From JANQIO01 sp043513815 (lineage in GTDB: Bacteria; Pseudomonadota; Gammaproteobacteria; Pseudomonadales; Halieaceae), in contig CP121313.1 of the NCBI GenBank assembly GCA_043513815.1, forward strand, positions 372,001 to 436,000: a stretch of 64,000 nucleotides of DNA, read 5' to 3'. Shown here one piece after another: positions 25,936 to 35,033 of this stretch (its first letter is position 1; every line of letters starts with the position of its first letter). The notes beneath the pieces were generated by a model that ran no database searches, was not told the origin of the DNA, and saw nothing but the letters and a program-made list of their open reading frames with translations. Both the position numbers and the translations under genes were made by a program.

Positions 25936-27012
25936 TCAATCGAGGGTCTCGAACAGGGAGAGCTGGTCGGCCTCGTCGGCATGCCGGGGCGTCAGTCGCA
26001 GTCCTGCTCCCAGCAGGCGTACCGACAGTGGCTTGCGTGCCCTGGCTGCCAGCAGCAGGCGCTGGTAATCGGCTCGATTCAGCCAGGGCTCGCCGCGATC
26101 GGGCAGGATTTCCTCGAGGGTGGTCTGGCTGAAATTGCGGAACTTCACTTTCACAAAGCGCTTGATGGGCAGGTACTGTTGTTCGATCTTGCGAAAACGC
26201 GTTGCCAGCTCCTCCAGCACCGTGTCTAACGCTGCCAGCAATTCCTCGTCGGAACCCAGGTCCCGGGTGTAGGTGCGCTCGACACTGATGGATTTGCGAA
26301 TCCGGCTGGTCTTGACCTCGCGCTCATCAATCCCATGGGCGAGCTCCGCCAGGCGTGGGCCGTACTTGCCGAAGCGTCGCGCCAGGTCCTCGATCGGTAT
26401 TGTCTGCAGGTCGCCGCAGGTGACAACGCCCATGCGTTTGAGCTTTTCCGCGGTGACCTTGCCCACCCCGTTGATTTTGGACACCGGCAGTGCCCTGACG
26501 AAGTCCGCCACCTGCGCCGGTGCCACCGTGAACAGGCCGTCGGGCTTGTCCCAGTCGCTGGCGACCTTGGCGAGGAATTTGTTGGGCGCGACTCCCGCCG
26601 AGACGGTGAGCTTGATCTCTTCCCGTACTCGGCGGCGAATTTCGTCGGCGATCAGGGTGGCGCTGCCGCCGAAATGCTCGCTGTCGCTGACATCCAGATA
26701 GGCCTCGTCGAGTGACAGCGGCTCAATCTTGTCGGTGAAATCACTGAAAATGTCGCGAAACTGGCCTGACACTTTGCGGTACAGGTCGAAGCGCGGTTTG
26801 AGAATGACCAGCTGCGGACAGAGCTGGCGCGCCCGCGCCGTAGGCAAGGCCGAGTGCACGCCGAACTTGCGAGCCTCGTAGTTGGCGGTTGCCACTACGC
26901 CGCGCTCGGAGGAGCCCCCCACGGCGATGGGTTTGTCGCGCAACTCCGGGTTCTCGCGCATCTCCACCGAGGCGTAGAACGAGTCTGCGTCAATGTGGAT
27001 GATCTTGCGCAT
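25936..27012 (-). CDS. dinB: DNA polymerase IV (Y family)
   Basis: A 358-residue translesion polymerase. It opens with KIIHIDADSFYASVE (catalytic Asp at 8 and 10) and has SLDEAYLD near 100-107 with the second acidic pair. A helix-hairpin-helix (INGVGKVTAEKLKRMGV) and the little-finger domain follow. The length is standard. The ATG lies within the last 23 bases of the ABC transporter gene, indicating coupling. The C-terminus ends LSLFETLD, which resembles a beta-clamp-binding peptide. No LexA box was identified. Confidence 0.94.
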   Translation of the reverse strand: MRKIIHIDADSFYASVEMRENPELRDKPIAVGGSSERGVVATANYEARKFGVHSALPTARARQLCPQLVILKPRFDLYRKVSGQFRDIFSDFTDKIEPLSLDEAYLDVSDSEHFGGSATLIADEIRRRVREEIKLTVSAGVAPNKFLAKVASDWDKPDGLFTVAPAQVADFVRALPVSKINGVGKVTAEKLKRMGVVTCGDLQTIPIEDLARRFGKYGPRLAELAHGIDEREVKTSRIRKSISVERTYTRDLGSDEELLAALDTVLEELATRFRKIEQQYLPIKRFVKVKFRNFSQTTLEEILPDRGEPWLNRADYQRLLLAARARKPLSVRLLGAGLRLTPRHADEADQLSLFETLD

Positions 27013-28792
27013 CACGCTGCTTCTGCTGAGCCTGCCAGAGCTCTGCATAGTGGCCGTTGCGTTCCAGCAGTTCACGGTGACCACCCTGCTCTACCACCTG
27101 GCCAGCCTGTATGACCAGGATGCGGTCAGCGTCGATGATGGTGGACAGTCGGTGAGCGATGACCAGGCTGGTATGGTCAGCAGAAATTTCCCGCAGCGCC
27201 GCCAGAATCGCGCGCTCTGACTTGCTGTCCAGGGAGGAAGTGGCTTCATCAAATACCAGGATAGGCGGTCGCTTGAGCAGGGTGCGGGCGATGGCCACGC
27301 GCTGTTTTTCACCGCCTGACAGCTTCAGGCCCCGCTCTCCGACCAGGGTGTCTCGACCCTCTGGCAGCGCAGCAATGAAGGTGTCCAGATGGGCCAGCCT
27401 GATGGCCTGTTCGACGTCTTCATCGCCGGCGTCTGGATTGCCGTAGCGTACATTCTCGAACAGGCTGTCATTGAACAACACAGTGTCCTGCGGAACGATG
27501 CCGATCACCTCGCGCAGGGAGGCCTGGGTGACGGAGCTGATGTCCTGGCCATCTATCAACACCCTGCCACTGTCCGGGTCGTAGAAGCGAAACAGCAGTT
27601 TCACCAGCGTAGACTTGCCAGCGCCTGATGGTCCCACCACAGCAACTTTCTCGCCCGGCTGCACCGTAAAGCTGACGTTGCTGAGAATGGGGCGCTCCGG
27701 TGTGTAGGCAAAGCTGACTGACTCGAAACGGATTTCCCCGCTTCCAACAAGCAGCGGCGGGGCGCCTGGTCGGTTCACGACCGCGGGCTTGATGGCCAGC
27801 AGCTCGAACAGCTTTTCAATATTAGCGAGTGAGCCCTTGATCTCACGAAAAACGAAACCGAGAAATCCCAGCGGCATGAAAAGCTGAATCATGAACTGGT
27901 TGATGAGGATGAAGTCACCCAGGGTCATCTCCCCGTCGCGGACGCCGGCCGCCGCCAGGCCGATCATGGCAGTCTGGGCGACGGCGATGATGAGTGCCTG
28001 GCCGCCGTTAAGGCCGAACAGCGAAAGCCGGTTGCGGCGCCTGGCCAGCTCCCAGCGCGCCAGCTCTTCGTCGTAGCGTTGTGCCTCGAACTCCTCATTG
28101 GTGAAATACTTGACCGTTTCAAAATTCATCAGGCTGTCGACGGCGCGCGTGTTGCTGGCGGAATCCGCCTCGTTCATCTCGCGCACGAATCGGGTCCGCC
28201 ACTCGGTGGCGCGCAGCGAGAACAGGCCGTAGACAAAGACTGACAGCACGGTGATGACCGCGAAGGACGCACCGTAACCAGTCAGCAGGATCACCGCCAC
28301 CATCGCAATCTCAAACAGGGTCGGAACAATATTGAAAACGAAAAATCGCATCAGGAAACTGATGCCAGTGGTGCCGCGTTCAATATCACGGGACAGCCCG
28401 CCGGTGCGGCGATTGAGATGAAAATCCAGATCCAGGGCGTGCACGTGCCTGAACACCTGCAGGCCGACCCGACGCATGGCGCGCTCGGTCACCCTGCCGA
28501 AAATGGTGTCTCGCAACTCGCCGAAAAATACGTTTGAAAAGCGCGCGCCGCCGTAGGCCAGCACCAGGCCTGCGAGTGCGGCCAGCGAAAGCCCGGGGCC
28601 CGACGTGTCGAGCGAGTCAACGAGGTGCTTGAGCAGGAAAGGAATGGTTATAACGGCGCCCTTGGCCAGCAGCAGGCACAGCAGGGCGAGCAGAACCCGG
28701 CGCCGGGATTCGCGCAGGAACGGCCAGAGGTGTTTCAGGACCTGCCAGTTGTACGATTTGCCTGTGTCTGCGTCGAAATTGCCGTGGCGCAC
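26990..28792 (-). CDS. Atm1/HMT-type ABC exporter, fused membrane and ATPase domains
   Basis: A 600-residue half transporter. Six membrane helices occupy about residues 30-310. The ATPase at 350-590 has Walker A GPSGAGKST near 385, signature LSGGEKQRVAIARTLL near 490 and Walker B ILVFDEATSSLD. The sequence style (NRRTGGLSRDIERGTTGI) matches Atm1/heavy-metal-tolerance exporters that move glutathione or sulfur-linked compounds. The GTG start has GGGGAG upstream and lies one base after the stop of the outer-membrane protein gene. The order outer-membrane protein, exporter, dinB looks like one operon. Confidence 0.9.
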   Translation of the reverse strand: MRHGNFDADTGKSYNWQVLKHLWPFLRESRRRVLLALLCLLLAKGAVITIPFLLKHLVDSLDTSGPGLSLAALAGLVLAYGGARFSNVFFGELRDTIFGRVTERAMRRVGLQVFRHVHALDLDFHLNRRTGGLSRDIERGTTGISFLMRFFVFNIVPTLFEIAMVAVILLTGYGASFAVITVLSVFVYGLFSLRATEWRTRFVREMNEADSASNTRAVDSLMNFETVKYFTNEEFEAQRYDEELARWELARRRNRLSLFGLNGGQALIIAVAQTAMIGLAAAGVRDGEMTLGDFILINQFMIQLFMPLGFLGFVFREIKGSLANIEKLFELLAIKPAVVNRPGAPPLLVGSGEIRFESVSFAYTPERPILSNVSFTVQPGEKVAVVGPSGAGKSTLVKLLFRFYDPDSGRVLIDGQDISSVTQASLREVIGIVPQDTVLFNDSLFENVRYGNPDAGDEDVEQAIRLAHLDTFIAALPEGRDTLVGERGLKLSGGEKQRVAIARTLLKRPPILVFDEATSSLDSKSERAILAALREISADHTSLVIAHRLSTIIDADRILVIQAGQVVEQGGHRELLERNGHYAELWQAQQKQRDAQDHPH

Positions 28793-28793
28793 G

Positions 28794-29738
28794 TCAGCGC
28801 TCCCCGATGAGAATTTCGAGGCGCAGCTTCACTTGGGCAACGCCCTCGCGGTCCTGTTCTACCTGGCGCTTGCGCCAGGCGTAGCGTGGTTCCAGTTCGA
28901 TAAACATCCAGTCCTTTAGAAAACGGCGCCGCAGGCCCATGCCAAAGCCACGTGACTTTAGCAGTTCCGGGTCGGTGTCGCCGCGGACGAATCCAAAGAC
29001 GCGAAACGCCTGACGCGGGCTCAGTCGCTTGATCCAGGCCAGGCGCGTCACCCACTCCGCGCCATTGGTTTCCTCGCCATAGTCGAGCCGGTTGGTCCAG
29101 CGCAGCAGCGTCTGCTCGCCGAGGGGCTGGTTGGCGTCGAGGCGCGTGCGGCTGGTAAAACCGTCACCACCCACCCAGAACACCTCTTCGCTGAAGCGGT
29201 AGCTGGCATTGCCCCAGAGTGAGTCAGTGAAGCGATAGCGTCCACCCAGTTTGACGTTGGGCCCCGACTTCACGCCGGCAAACAGGTAGGCCGAGGAACG
29301 CTTCTTGCGACGCACCTGGTATTGTACCCCGGCTGCGGAGTCGCCGCTGGTGGCGATGGAGGGATCGTAAATCTCGTCTTCAAAATCGCCGTCTTCGCCG
29401 GAGAATACAACGCTGAGGCGATCGCTGGTGCGCGGCAGATGCAGGCGCCCGGTGGCGCGCAGCTTCAAGTCCCAGCCGTCCTGCTCGTCCCACTCCAGCT
29501 GGGGCCGCAGCCGCACCTGTGAACGCGCTTCGTCCTCTACCTCGCGGGGATGGCCAAAAAAACTATCCACCCAGATGGCGAGGTTGTCGGCGCTCTCACC
29601 GATGCCCTTACGGCGGCTGTCCACCCAGCTTTCTTCGCCCGGCACTGTCTCTTCCTCGGCATGGGTGGTTGAGGAAAACGGTGCTCCCGAGGCAATCAGC
29701 AGCAGTGCAGTAAGCTGTTTTGTTTTTAGCGGCAACAA
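28794..29738 (-). CDS. Predicted outer-membrane beta-barrel protein of unknown function
   Basis: No known family recognised. With a TTG start the 314 residues begin with a signal peptide (about 1-27, ending THA). An acidic linker and alternating hydrophobic strands rich in aromatic and Arg residues follow (for example LRPQLEWDEQDGWDLKLRA, VKLGGRYRF, LWGNASYRF), ending in a short strand LRLEILIGER. This fits a 12-14-strand barrel. ATG codons exist up to 84 bases upstream but would put 28 polar residues before the signal. It is the first gene of the exporter operon and diverges from quinone oxidoreductase. Confidence 0.65.
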   Translation of the reverse strand: MLPLKTKQLTALLLIASGAPFSSTTHAEEETVPGEESWVDSRRKGIGESADNLAIWVDSFFGHPREVEDEARSQVRLRPQLEWDEQDGWDLKLRATGRLHLPRTSDRLSVVFSGEDGDFEDEIYDPSIATSGDSAAGVQYQVRRKKRSSAYLFAGVKSGPNVKLGGRYRFTDSLWGNASYRFSEEVFWVGGDGFTSRTRLDANQPLGEQTLLRWTNRLDYGEETNGAEWVTRLAWIKRLSPRQAFRVFGFVRGDTDPELLKSRGFGMGLRRRFLKDWMFIELEPRYAWRKRQVEQDREGVAQVKLRLEILIGER

Positions 29739-29796
29739 ACAGGGATTCCCGTGATCTACACTAGGCGTCTTATCAGAGTAATGTCGTGAGGAGAAA

Positions 29797-30774
29797 ATGG
29801 CCATGGTCAAGGCAGTTCGCATTCATACCACCGGCGGGCCTGAGGTGATGGCGCTGGAGGAAGTTACACTGGACGCGCCCGGGTCTGGCATGGTGACGGT
29901 GCGCCATGAAGCCGTGGGTCTGAATTATATCGACACCTACCACCGCAGCGGCCTGTATCCACTGGAATTGCCCAGTGGTCTGGGGCTGGAAGCGGCAGGC
30001 GTCGTGGAGGCGGTGGGCGAGGGGGTCGATATCGCGGTGGGTGACCGGGTGGCCTACTGTGCGGCGGGTATGGGTGCCTACAGTGAAGCGCTGAACCTGC
30101 CGGCCGCCAGGCTGGTGCCGGTGCCCGAGGAGATGACGGCAGAGACCGCCGCCGCGGTCTCGCTGAAGGGCGCGACCTGCGAATACCTGTTGCAGCGCAC
30201 CTACCCTTTGACGGCCGGAGAGTATTGCCTGTTCCACGCGGCCGCCGGCGGCGTGGGGCTGATCTTCGGCCAGTGGGCGAACGCCATCGGCGCCGTCGCG
30301 ATCGGTACTGTCAGTACCGCTGAAAAGGCAGAGCTGGCGCTCGCCAATGGCTATCAGCACGTCATCAATTACAGTGAAGAGGATGTGGTGGCGCGGGTGC
30401 TGGAAATCACCGGCGGCGAGAAGCTGCCAGTGGTCTATGACGGCGTTGGCAAGGACACCTTTGAGCAGTCACTGGACTGCCTGCGCCCGCGGGGCCTGAT
30501 GGTCAGTTTCGGCAACGCTTCCGGTTCACCGCCACCGCTGGAACTGGCAACGCTGAGCGCCAAGGGGTCCCTGTTTATTACCCGGCCCACCCTGTTCAGT
30601 TACGTGCTCAGCAGCCAAGAATTGCGACAGTGCCTGGGTGATGTATACCAGCGCGTACTGTCGGGCGATGTCTCCGTGGATATCAATCAGCGCTACGCCC
30701 TGACTGATGTGCAACAGGCACACCGGGACCTCGAGGCACGCAGGACAACGGGGTCGACCATTCTCCTGCCTTAA
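29797..30774 (+). CDS. qorA: NADPH:quinone oxidoreductase (QorA-like, zinc-independent MDR)
   Basis: A 325-residue medium-chain reductase lacking catalytic zinc ligands. The GroES-like half holds GLNYIDTYHRSGLYP, and the nucleotide motif is HAAAGGVG near residues 148-155. QorA enzymes reduce quinones with NADPH in the cytosol. GAGGAGA lies just before the ATG. The NTF2-like gene follows 56 bases later, likely in the same transcript. Confidence 0.92.
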   Translation: MAMVKAVRIHTTGGPEVMALEEVTLDAPGSGMVTVRHEAVGLNYIDTYHRSGLYPLELPSGLGLEAAGVVEAVGEGVDIAVGDRVAYCAAGMGAYSEALNLPAARLVPVPEEMTAETAAAVSLKGATCEYLLQRTYPLTAGEYCLFHAAAGGVGLIFGQWANAIGAVAIGTVSTAEKAELALANGYQHVINYSEEDVVARVLEITGGEKLPVVYDGVGKDTFEQSLDCLRPRGLMVSFGNASGSPPPLELATLSAKGSLFITRPTLFSYVLSSQELRQCLGDVYQRVLSGDVSVDINQRYALTDVQQAHRDLEARRTTGSTILLP

Positions 30775-30830
30775 CGCACACTCGGTGGACAGACCTCGGG
30801 CATAATAGAAGCGACTCAATGGAGGACATC

Positions 30831-31226
30831 ATGACCGTACTGGAACGCTGGCACGAAGTCGTGCAGAAAAAGGATCCGGAACTGCTCGACGAACTGCTCG
30901 CCGAGGACTGCGTATTCCATTCACCCATCGTGCATACTCCCCAGGAAGGCAAGGCATTGACCAAGCTGTATCTGGCGGCCGCCATGCAGGTGCTGGGTGA
31001 GGGGTTCCACTACGTGCGGGAGGTCAGCGACGACCATCAGGCCGTGCTGGAATTCGTGGGCGAGAACGAAGGCATCACCATCAACGGCGTCGATATCTTC
31101 AGTTGGAATGACGAGGGCAAGATCGATAGCTTCAAGGTCATGGTGCGACCCCTGAAGGCCGTCAATCTGCTCCACGCCCACATGAAAGCAATGCTTGAAC
31201 AGCTATCAGCGGGAGCGCAGCAGTAG
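30831..31226 (+). CDS. NTF2/SnoaL-like small protein
   Basis: A 131-residue cytosolic protein with the cone-shaped NTF2-like pattern: an N-terminal helix (VLERWHEVVQKKDPELLDELL), the strand CVFHSP, and a terminal sheet with INGVDIFSWNDEGKI. Members are isomerases, cyclases or binding proteins, and no active site is obvious here. The second ATG is chosen because GGAGG lies five bases before it; an ATG four codons earlier overlaps that site. The stop codon leads straight into a tandem repeat. Confidence 0.8.
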   Translation: MTVLERWHEVVQKKDPELLDELLAEDCVFHSPIVHTPQEGKALTKLYLAAAMQVLGEGFHYVREVSDDHQAVLEFVGENEGITINGVDIFSWNDEGKIDSFKVMVRPLKAVNLLHAHMKAMLEQLSAGAQQ

Positions 31227-31232
31227 CAGGTC

Positions 31233-31307
31233 GGGCTGAGCCGCGTCAGGCCGAGCCGCGTCCGGCCGAGCCGCGTCAGGCCGGGCCGCGTCCGGCCGAG
31301 CCGCGTC
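31233..31307. repeat. GC-rich 15-bp tandem repeat between convergent genes
   Basis: Five contiguous 15-base units of the form [AC]GGCCGAGCCGCGTC with one- or two-base variants. The array starts six bases after the NTF2-like stop and its end overlaps the stop codon of the convergent HNH gene. It resembles in position and composition the 14-base array at 3821-3946. No protein role is seen. Confidence 0.9.
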
Positions 31308-31866
31308 AGGCGGTACCGCTCCAGTCCCGGTGGTTGGAAAATTGCTGGCGCAGGTACTCCATCTGGTCACCGAGAATTCGATCGCGCTCGAGAAAAGTGT
31401 ACTCCCAGGGGTTGGGCGTAAATGGCACCGCCAGTAGCGGCATGCTCGCTTCTTCCGGGGTGCGATCGCCCTTGCGGTTGTTGCAACTCTTGCAGGCACT
31501 GACGCAGTTGGCCCAAACGTCGCGCCCGCCCCGGCTGACCGGTATAACGTGGTCGCGAGTGAGCAGGCTGCGATGAGTTTGCTGACCGCAATAGAGACAA
31601 AAATGCTGGTCGCGTCTGAACAGCGCCTTGTTGTTCAATGAAAGGGAGAAACTGCCAACCACGCGGCCGCGCATGGCGATAATGGGAGGGATTTCCAGCA
31701 TGGACTGGAGCCCGCTGAGGCGTTGCACGCCTCCATGCAGAGTCACGGCGGGAGTGCCCAGAGTCCAGGAGACATCGCCCTTCACATAGGCCGTAGCGGC
31801 TTGCTCCGGGCTACACCATCCGCGGGGCTGCCCTGCTAGATCTAGCCTCAAGATCGCAATCGACAT
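31306..31866 (-). CDS. HNH endonuclease family protein
   Basis: A 186-residue protein. The C-terminal half carries a canonical HNH module: CLYCGQQ zinc knuckle, LTRDHVIPVSRGG with the catalytic His, then CVSACKSCNNRKGDR (about residues 90-140). The N-terminal 80 residues are the conserved extension found in the common chromosomal HNH family that is not linked to restriction. Its substrate is unknown. The 203 bases after its start (31867-32069) hold no clear gene. Its stop lies in a tandem repeat. Confidence 0.88.
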   Translation of the reverse strand: MSIAILRLDLAGQPRGWCSPEQAATAYVKGDVSWTLGTPAVTLHGGVQRLSGLQSMLEIPPIIAMRGRVVGSFSLSLNNKALFRRDQHFCLYCGQQTHRSLLTRDHVIPVSRGGRDVWANCVSACKSCNNRKGDRTPEEASMPLLAVPFTPNPWEYTFLERDRILGDQMEYLRQQFSNHRDWSGTA

Positions 31867-32069
31867 GCGTGTGTCTCACTCATATGGTGATCCTACTGTC
31901 ACGACTCCGGCTGTGCGAAAAACAGCGGGTCGCAACTTCGCCGATACGCTGCCCGCGAAACTGCACCGGCGGTGCTGTTCATGGCGGGCAGCACTTCGGA
32001 GTTGACAAAGATATACAGGATTAATGTGTAAGAAACCAGCGCTGCATTCGCTCTGCTGCAGGGGCTTTA

Positions 32070-33509
32070 TTAGCGTATCGCCTTGAGCACCTCGTGGGTC
32101 AGGTCCCAGCGGTTAAAGCCCTGCCCGCCCCAGTCCAATCCGCGGCGCACAATGACCAGATCCCGGGAAGGCACCACGATCACATACTGGCCGCGATTGC
32201 CCGCCGTGGAGTAGGCCTCTTGCGGCACGTCGGAGCGCTTGTCCGGCACCAGCCACCACTGCCCGCCGTAGTCATTGCCACGCACCTCGCTGGCCGGGGC
32301 GGGAGCCCAGGAAAATTCTATCCAGTCCTCAGACACCAGGCGCTCGCCCTGCCAGACGCCGCCCTGGGCGTAGAGCATGCCGAATCGCGCCAGGTCGCGG
32401 GCGTTGGTATAGACCTGGCTGGACAGAATGAAGTCGCCGAACCGATCGGTGCTGAGCAGGGTGTTGCGCATACCCAGCCGATCCAGCAGCGTCCGCCGCG
32501 GAAATTCCAGGTAGGCCTGGTCATCCCCCAGCACCTGTTTCATGGCATAGACTGCCAGCAGGGTGTCGTAGTTTTCGTAATCCCAGAAGCTGCCCGGTTC
32601 GCGCACAAGACCACGGCGGCGAGCGCCGTCCACGGAGCTGGCACCGGCCCAGTAGGCGAGCCCGGAGCCGGTGGCGTATTCCCTGTTGAAGCTGTCCACC
32701 GGGTCCAGTCCGCTGGACATGTTGAGCACCTGGCGCAGGGTGATCGCCGCGCGTGGGTCGTGAGCGGGCGCTGGCAGTGCCGGCAGCCATTCGATCCCCA
32801 GGGGTTCATCAAGCGCCATTTTACCCTGGTCTACCAGCATACCGATCAGGGTTGAAGCGATACTCTTGGCCGTGGACCAGGTACGGGTGCGGGTTGTCAC
32901 GTCGATGCCCGTCGCGTAGCGCTCGTGAATAATCTGGCCGCGGTAAACCACCAGCAAGCTCAGGGTGTCCTGCTCCGGTGTCGGTCGGTTGAAAGCCCAG
33001 TCCGATGCCGCTTGCAGCGCGGTTGCATCCACCTCCTCGGGCAGGGGACGGGCCGTGATCTTGTCACCCATCGGCCAGGGAATATTGGCCGGGTTACCTG
33101 CCAGGGGTGCCAGGCTGTGACGCGGGAGCTGCTCGATGTCTGTCCAGTCCTGGTCGGGTGCCATGACCACACAGCCAATGCCGTCACGGAAAGCGGCCCG
33201 CACGGCGGATCCATTGGCGCCGCCACCTACCCTGACGGCCTTGCGCTGGTGGTCGACACGATAGGCACCGCCTGTGGCGGTCCCCAGTGGCCGGTCGATG
33301 CGGCGGCCATCCAGGTAGGCCAGTTCCTGGGCGAACACCTGCTCCAGGCTGCGATGTGAGGTGAACAGGCCGTTGCACATCAGCACCGCCTGCACGCCGT
33401 TGCGGATCATCTGCCGGTTGTGGGCGAAATAGTCATAGCCGACATTGTCAGGCTGACCCCAGGCCAGCGTCGGCACAAGGGCGACAAGCAGCAGTAGCTT
33501 CTTTTTCAT
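32070..33509 (-). CDS. Exported serine hydrolase, beta-lactamase/penicillin-binding-like
   Basis: A 479-residue precursor with a clear signal peptide (residues 1-18, cleavage after AWG). The class C beta-lactamase-like domain spans about 175-470 with SxxK as STAKS near 213 and the YxN-type motif DYENYD near 313. An N-terminal extension of about 150 residues (HRSLEQVFAQELAYL) matches the larger exported esterase-like subgroup. Such enzymes act as esterases or peptidases in the periplasm, and beta-lactam resistance should not be assumed. GGAGACACT precedes the ATG. Confidence 0.87.
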   Translation of the reverse strand: MKKKLLLLVALVPTLAWGQPDNVGYDYFAHNRQMIRNGVQAVLMCNGLFTSHRSLEQVFAQELAYLDGRRIDRPLGTATGGAYRVDHQRKAVRVGGGANGSAVRAAFRDGIGCVVMAPDQDWTDIEQLPRHSLAPLAGNPANIPWPMGDKITARPLPEEVDATALQAASDWAFNRPTPEQDTLSLLVVYRGQIIHERYATGIDVTTRTRTWSTAKSIASTLIGMLVDQGKMALDEPLGIEWLPALPAPAHDPRAAITLRQVLNMSSGLDPVDSFNREYATGSGLAYWAGASSVDGARRRGLVREPGSFWDYENYDTLLAVYAMKQVLGDDQAYLEFPRRTLLDRLGMRNTLLSTDRFGDFILSSQVYTNARDLARFGMLYAQGGVWQGERLVSEDWIEFSWAPAPASEVRGNDYGGQWWLVPDKRSDVPQEAYSTAGNRGQYVIVVPSRDLVIVRRGLDWGGQGFNRWDLTHEVLKAIR

Positions 33510-33609
33510 AGTGTCTCCGGGCTGGTCTAAGCTTGGGGGCGATCATACTGTAATAGCGAAGAGGTACGCAGAGCATGGCGGAGTTGATCTGTTCCAGAGC
33601 TGTCTGTCG

Positions 33610-34998
33610 ATGAAAGAGCGGATACTGCAGCTGCTCACGCTGGCGCTGGCGCTCGCCATCTGGTTTTCTCCGCACCCACCGGCCCTGGAGCCCGCGGCCT
33701 GGCAGCTGTTCGCTATCTTCGCCGCTGCGATTTTCGCGGTGGTCAGCGGCGCCATGAGCATTTTACTGGCGGCCATCCTGGCATTGGTGGCTGCGGTATT
33801 TACCAGGACGCTGTCACCGGAGGTCGCCTACAGCGGTTTCAGTGAGGGATTTATCCTGCTGATTGTGGTGGCCTTCCTGGTGGGCCGCGGGGTCGTGAAC
33901 TCAGGCCTTGGCGCCCGTATCGGGCTGCTGCTGGTGCGTGCGTTTGGCAAGTCCTCACTGGGCCTTGCCTACAGCATGGTGGCTACCGATGCGGTCATCG
34001 CCCCTGCGTTTCCGAGTAATACGGCGCGCTCGGGTGTGTTGTTCCCCATCGTTTATTCGCTGGCGGAAAGCAACGGCTCCCACCCCTGGCAGGACAGCCG
34101 GCGGCGGCTGGGTGCCTACCTGATGATGACCAGCATGGCCGGTCTCGGGCTGTCCTCTGCGCTGTGGCTTACGGCGATGGCCGCCAATCCTGTGGGTGCT
34201 GCCATTGCCCGTCAGCAGGGTGTTGATATCAACTTTGTGAGCTGGTTCGTGGCCTCATCGGTGCCCACACTGATCTGCATGGCGCTGGTGCCCTGGGTCT
34301 TGTACCGACTGTTTCCCCCCACCCTGAAGCAGACACCGGAAGCACCGGCGGCGGCCGCGTCGCAATTGCAGGCGCTGGGGCGTATGTCGAGCCGGGAGTG
34401 GATCACCCTGGCTACTTTTGTCGGCATGGTCGCGGGCTGGAGTCTGTCGGGCCGGCTGGGGCTGGATGCGACGGCGGTTGCCTTTCTCGGCCTTGCGGTG
34501 CTGATGCTGGCAGGGATATTTAACCTGGACGACATCAAGGCCTCCGGTGATGCCCTGGAAACCCTGATCTGGTTCTCCATACTCTTCACACTCAGCAGCG
34601 AGCTGGACCGGCTGGGCTTCATGGCCTATGTCGGTGAAAACCTTGGCGCTCTGGTGGATGGCCTGAGCTGGCCGCTGACCTACACGGCGCTGCTGGCGGT
34701 CTATGTGCTCATTCACTACCTGTTTGTCAGCCAGACGGCCCACTTGCTGGCGCTGTTCGCAGTGTTCCTGGGCGTGTCACAGCCCGAGGTGCCCGCGCCG
34801 TTGATGGCCATGAGCCTGCTACTGGCCAACAACTTTTTCTCGGTCATAACGCCCCAGGGTTCCAGCGCCAATGTCATCTTTGTCGGCAGTGGCTACCTGG
34901 AAGGCGGCGAAGTGTATCGCTACGGGGGTATTTCGGTGCTCTGCTGCTTCCTGGTCTACCTGCTGGTGGGCACGCCGTGGATTCTGCTGGTGCTGTAG
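33610..34998 (+). CDS. SLC13/DASS-type sodium-anion symporter
   Basis: A 462-residue inner-membrane protein with about 11-12 hydrophobic helices. Typical DASS signatures are SNTARSG near residue 137 and a matching TPQGSSANVIF near residue 415, the two half-repeats that bind the substrate. The family imports dicarboxylates, sulfate or similar anions with sodium. The ATG at MKERILQLL is preferred; the frame is open 33 codons further but that stretch is polar and overlaps the divergent spacer. No dedicated partner gene lies adjacent. Confidence 0.85.
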   Translation: MKERILQLLTLALALAIWFSPHPPALEPAAWQLFAIFAAAIFAVVSGAMSILLAAILALVAAVFTRTLSPEVAYSGFSEGFILLIVVAFLVGRGVVNSGLGARIGLLLVRAFGKSSLGLAYSMVATDAVIAPAFPSNTARSGVLFPIVYSLAESNGSHPWQDSRRRLGAYLMMTSMAGLGLSSALWLTAMAANPVGAAIARQQGVDINFVSWFVASSVPTLICMALVPWVLYRLFPPTLKQTPEAPAAAASQLQALGRMSSREWITLATFVGMVAGWSLSGRLGLDATAVAFLGLAVLMLAGIFNLDDIKASGDALETLIWFSILFTLSSELDRLGFMAYVGENLGALVDGLSWPLTYTALLAVYVLIHYLFVSQTAHLLALFAVFLGVSQPEVPAPLMAMSLLLANNFFSVITPQGSSANVIFVGSGYLEGGEVYRYGGISVLCCFLVYLLVGTPWILLVL

Positions 34999-35033
34999 GT
35001 CTAGTCGCGCGCGCCTGCGTATAGAATAGAGTT

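Noticed and set aside
32070..33509. Calling the serine hydrolase a beta-lactamase
   Set aside because: It has SxxK and YxN-type motifs, but the long N-terminal extension and context fit the esterase/peptidase-like subgroup.
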